Under the pieces are notes generated by a model. It was not told the DNA's origin and did not search any database. It was given only the letters and a program-made list of their open reading frames with translations. Positions 61,489 through 64,000 of a stretch of 64,000 nucleotides of DNA are shown piece by piece. The position numbers and the translations under genes were made by a program. The first letter of the stretch is position 1, and each line of letters opens with the position of its first letter. Source of the stretch: Pseudolabrys sp. (GTDB lineage: Bacteria; Pseudomonadota; Alphaproteobacteria; Rhizobiales; Xanthobacteraceae). The stretch is taken from positions 209,101-273,100 of the forward strand of contig JAHCKG010000003.1 in NCBI GenBank assembly GCA_026125895.1, given 5' to 3'.

Positions 61489-62931
61489 TCAGGCGGCGAC
61501 GCGCTTGAGGAAATCCGCGACCTCGTCGCGCAGTTCGGTCGCCGCCGCTTCCACGTCCTGCGCGGCGGCGAGCACGCTGTCGGCGGCGGCGGAGGTTTCC
61601 TGCGCGGCGCCGGCCACTTCGTTGAGCGTCGTGCCGATCGAGCGCGCGCCGGTCGCGGCGCTGGCGACGTTCTGCGAGATCTCGGAGGTCGCCGCGCTCT
61701 GCTCCTCGACCGCGGCGGCGACGACGGTGGCGTTGCCGTCGATCTCCTGCATGCGGCTGGCGATGCGGCCGATCGCGGCCGCCGCGCCGCCGATCGCCTT
61801 CTGCACCGCATCGATCAAGGTCGAGATATCGCCGGTCGCCTGCGCGGTCTGCACCGCCAGCGATTTCACCTCCGAGGCGACAACGGCGAAGCCCTTGCCG
61901 GCTTCGCCGGCGCGCGCCGCCTCGATGGTGGCGTTGAGCGCCAGCAGGTTGGTCTGCTCGGCGATGGTGCGGATGAGTTTGACGACGTCGCCGATCTTCT
62001 GCGCCGCTTCGGCCAGCGACACCACCTGCGCGTTGGTGCCGCGCGTTTCATCGACGGCGCCGCGCACGATGGTGGTGGTGACCGACAATTGCCGCGCGAT
62101 CTCGACGATCGAGGAAGCCAGTTCATCCGAGGCGATGGCGGCGGTTTCGACGCTGGTCGCCGCCTCGTGCGAGGTCGTGACCGCGCTGCCGGCGCCGCTC
62201 AAGGTGCGGCCGGAATTGGCGGACAAGGTCGTGGCCGTCGCGCGCATCGCCCGCGCGCTCTCGGTCACGGCGTGCAATTGCTCGTCGATATGCACGCGGA
62301 ACGCCGCGATCGCCGCATCGATGGCTTCGCGGCGCTTCGATTGAACCTGCAACGCCTCGCGTTCGCGCTCGGCCTCGCGCCGCGCGGTGATGTCTTCGTG
62401 GCTGCCGACCCAGCCGCCGCCGGGCAGACCCCGATTGCTGATCTGCAGCAGCCTTCCGTCGGGCGCCCGCACTTCGGCGGACATCGGCTTCATCTGCCGC
62501 ATGTCCTCGATCAACTGCCGGCGGAACTCGGTCGGGTCGTGCATGAACGAGCCATTGCCGGCGCGAAAGGCGAGGATGTCGCTCAGCGTGGCGCCGGGCC
62601 GCGCCAGATGTTCCGGCAGGCGATAGAGGTCGGCATAACGCTGGTTGCAGTAGGCGAGGCGCTCGTTGCCATCGAACACGCACAGCCCGAGCGAGATGCC
62701 GCGCAGCGCCCGCGACATCTGCGCGCTCTGCCGGCGCATGCGCCGCGCCAGGTCGAGCAGGGCGATGGTCATGGCGAGCGCCGCGGTGACGGCGGCGTTG
62801 ACCGCCGGCGATCCGACCGGCAGCACCGTCGCAAAACAGGTGTAGCTGACCGCGAACGCCGCGCCGCCAGCTGCCGCCACCAGAATGGCGTGCTGCGATG
62901 GCGCTTGGGCGGACGCGGTCTCGGCCATCAT
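61489..62931 (-). CDS. Methyl-accepting chemotaxis protein with PAS domain
   Basis: A 480-residue chemoreceptor. Two N-terminal membrane helices (residues about 14-58) leave almost no periplasmic domain. A PAS domain (about residues 75-190: [32 protein letters not shown]) follows. The cytoplasmic signalling domain (about 230-475) has the CheA/CheW-contacting tip [18 protein letters not shown] at about residues 325-342. Sensing is therefore internal, probably redox, energy or a small cytoplasmic ligand. No other chemotaxis genes are nearby, so it works with a distant che cluster. A CtrA-type site lies 71 bases upstream. Confidence 0.92.
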   Translation of the reverse strand: MMAETASAQAPSQHAILVAAAGGAAFAVSYTCFATVLPVGSPAVNAAVTAALAMTIALLDLARRMRRQSAQMSRALRGISLGLCVFDGNERLAYCNQRYADLYRLPEHLARPGATLSDILAFRAGNGSFMHDPTEFRRQLIEDMRQMKPMSAEVRAPDGRLLQISNRGLPGGGWVGSHEDITARREAEREREALQVQSKRREAIDAAIAAFRVHIDEQLHAVTESARAMRATATTLSANSGRTLSGAGSAVTTSHEAATSVETAAIASDELASSIVEIARQLSVTTTIVRGAVDETRGTNAQVVSLAEAAQKIGDVVKLIRTIAEQTNLLALNATIEAARAGEAGKGFAVVASEVKSLAVQTAQATGDISTLIDAVQKAIGGAAAAIGRIASRMQEIDGNATVVAAAVEEQSAATSEISQNVASAATGARSIGTTLNEVAGAAQETSAAADSVLAAAQDVEAAATELRDEVADFLKRVAA

Positions 62932-63001
62932 GGCTCCCGAATTCGTCTGCCAACTTAGGAGGCAATCGGTTTTTATGCCGTTAATGCGCGCGGTTAGATC
63001 G

Positions 63002-63017
63002 TTAAGCGACGGTTAAC
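63002..63017. promoter_or_regulatory. CtrA-type binding site
   Basis: TTAAGCGACGGTTAAC matches TTAA-N7-TTAAC exactly. It lies in the divergent gap between the chemoreceptor (start 62931) and the CAP-domain lipoprotein (start 63141). CtrA often controls motility and envelope genes in Hyphomicrobiales, which fits the chemoreceptor. Confidence 0.65.
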
Positions 63018-63140
63018 GGTTCCATGCCGCCGTGTGGGCTTTTCGCCGCGCGGATGTGGCCGCAACGCTTTACTCACCACCGTTCGGCCATGGTCGGCGG
63101 CCAGTTTCCTCGCCACCTCGATTCGAAAGATGAGTCCATC

Positions 63141-63656
63141 ATGATTTCAGCTCGCCTGAGCGCCGCGTTCCTCGTTCTGCTGGCGCTCGCCGGATGCACC
63201 GCCGACACTTACGTGCCGAAGGGCGAGCCGAGCATGTATCGCAGCCTGGCGCAGCCCGGCGCCCAACTCGACGAGGCGGCCGCGGCCTCGATGATCTCCG
63301 GCTATCGCGCCAATAACGGCCTGCCGGCGGTGACGCTCGATCCCGAGCTCACGCGCATGGCGCAAGGCCAGGCGGCGGTGATGGCGCAGCGCGACAAGCT
63401 CGACCACGCCGCCGGCAAGCCGTTCAACGTCCGCCTCAAGGCCGCGGGCTACGACGCCAAGGTCGCGGCGGAAAACATCGGCGCCGGCTACCACACCTTG
63501 GCGGAAGCCTTCTCCGGCTGGCGCGATTCGCCGCCGCATCGCGCCAACATGCTGCTCAAGGGCGCGACGCGCCTGGGCATCGCCGCGGTCTATACGCCGA
63601 AGTCGAAGTACAAGGTCTATTGGGCGATGATCATCGCCCAGCCGGACGACAAGTAG
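63141..63656 (+). CDS. CAP/SCP-domain lipoprotein
   Basis: A 171-residue exported protein. The signal peptide ends with lipobox ALAGC (Cys19). Residues about 48-165 form a CAP (cysteine-rich secretory/antigen 5/PR-1) domain with the family pattern YRANNGLPAVTLDPELTRMA, KLDHAAG and GWRDSPPHRANML, whose two His and Glu residues form the cavity. Bacterial CAP proteins lack the disulfides of animal ones, as here. The role is unknown; lipid or metal binding is typical. The start at 63141 is set by the signal peptide. Confidence 0.87.
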   Translation: MISARLSAAFLVLLALAGCTADTYVPKGEPSMYRSLAQPGAQLDEAAAASMISGYRANNGLPAVTLDPELTRMAQGQAAVMAQRDKLDHAAGKPFNVRLKAAGYDAKVAAENIGAGYHTLAEAFSGWRDSPPHRANMLLKGATRLGIAAVYTPKSKYKVYWAMIIAQPDDK

Positions 63657-63681
63657 CGACAACCGAAGCTGAAGCGAGCGC

Positions 63682-64000
63682 TCACGCCGCGGTCGGCGGC
63701 CACGGCTGGTCGGGCCGGTAAAACACCGCCAGCCGCAGGCTTTCGGCGATGCGCGCCGCCTTGGCGTTGAACACGGCGGCCAGCGCGGGCTCGAACAAAT
63801 CGCGTGCCGTCTCGCCGAACAGCGCCAGCCAGCGCTCGAACAGGTCGTAGCTGATGCCTTCGACCTGGCGATGCTTCATCACCGGGTTGCCCTTGTAGCG
63901 GCCGCTGGTCAGCATCACCGACGACCAGAAATCGCGCATGGTCGCGAGGTGAGGACCCCAGTCGTTGATGGCGTTGGCGAAGACCGGGCCGAGCGCGGCG
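63682..64000 (-). CDS. Group III truncated haemoglobin (partial)
   Basis: The frame runs off the right edge of the window, so the N-terminal part of the protein is missing. The visible 105 or so residues include PVFANAINDWGPHLATMRDF, then SGRYKGNPVMKH with the haem-ligating His, and a final helical segment containing RWLALFGETARD. These are hallmarks of group III truncated haemoglobins, small haem proteins associated with oxygen or NO chemistry. The stop at 63682 is 26 bases from the CAP gene end. It fits the microaerobic theme of the window, but no FixK box is visible in the part shown. Confidence 0.88.
   Translation of the reverse strand, partial: AALGPVFANAINDWGPHLATMRDFWSSVMLTSGRYKGNPVMKHRQVEGISYDLFERWLALFGETARDLFEPALAAVFNAKAARIAESLRLAVFYRPDQPWPPTAA

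Overview
The window is GC-rich chromosomal DNA from an alphaproteobacterium, most likely a Hyphomicrobiales (Rhizobiales) member near the Bradyrhizobium/Rhodopseudomonas/Xanthobacteraceae group. Evidence: a complete ccoNOQP-ccoGHIS (fixNOQP-fixGHIS) block with FixK/FNR boxes, a CtrA-type TTAA-N7-TTAAC site, three branched-chain-amino-acid-type ABC transporter cassettes within about 31 kb, and many short palindromic intergenic repeats of the kind common in this order. No rRNA, tRNA, IS element, phage gene or CRISPR array was seen.

Layout. 1-3270: the end of a DASS-type anion transporter followed by a two-subunit 2-oxoacid:ferredoxin oxidoreductase. 3329-4666: a Met/Gly-rich Spy-like periplasmic protein and a convergent OmpW-like porin. 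5028-13411: high-affinity cbb3 cytochrome oxidase (ccoN, O, Q, P) and its assembly genes (ccoG, fixH, ccoI, ccoS). FixK-type boxes precede ompW, ccoN and ccoG, so this is a microaerobic regulon. 13550-15370: cupin, UPF0178 protein and pyrE. 15589-22677: minus-strand ABC operon (binding protein, livH, M, G, F), a leaderless NMT1-like binding protein and a GntR/FCD regulator. 22680-24060: an island of different composition with several palindromes, a small protein with a DUF2924/RAMA-like C-terminal region, and a promoter-preceded, strongly structured non-coding element. 24061-32354: TSUP exporter, alpha/beta hydrolase, atypical SDR, a second ABC cassette with fused LivHM, and a MarR regulator. 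32570-39820: a molybdenum hydroxylase operon with one FAD subunit, one 2Fe-2S subunit and two large subunits, ending in an amidohydrolase. 39994-46831: small exported Asp-rich-loop protein, PaaG-like enoyl-CoA hydratase, DUF1932-type dehydrogenase and a third ABC cassette. 47588-58625: ECF sigma factor, probable anti-sigma, periplasmic Metal_resist-type sensor, then an outer-membrane factor, a membrane-fusion protein and two RND pumps of MdtBC type, apparently one long operon. 58844-64000: flavin monooxygenase, L,D-transpeptidase, chemoreceptor, CAP-domain lipoprotein and a truncated haemoglobin running off the end.

The metabolic genes read as an accessory carboxylate/aromatic catabolism region. 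Importers, local regulators (GntR, MarR), a Mo hydroxylase, a lactonase-like amidohydrolase, a CoA-ester hydratase and a flavin monooxygenase could form ring- or acid-degrading routes, but no substrate can be named from the sequence.

A cross-cutting feature is 19 copies of palindromic repeats in four sequence classes. Most lie in intergenic gaps or between genes of an operon. One lies in frame inside ccoI, another encodes most of the ccoI C-terminal tail, and one supplies the last residues of a Mo-hydroxylase subunit plus part of the next gene's ribosome binding site. The most promising undescribed item is the structured element at 23424-23885, which has a good sigma-70-type promoter and long helices.
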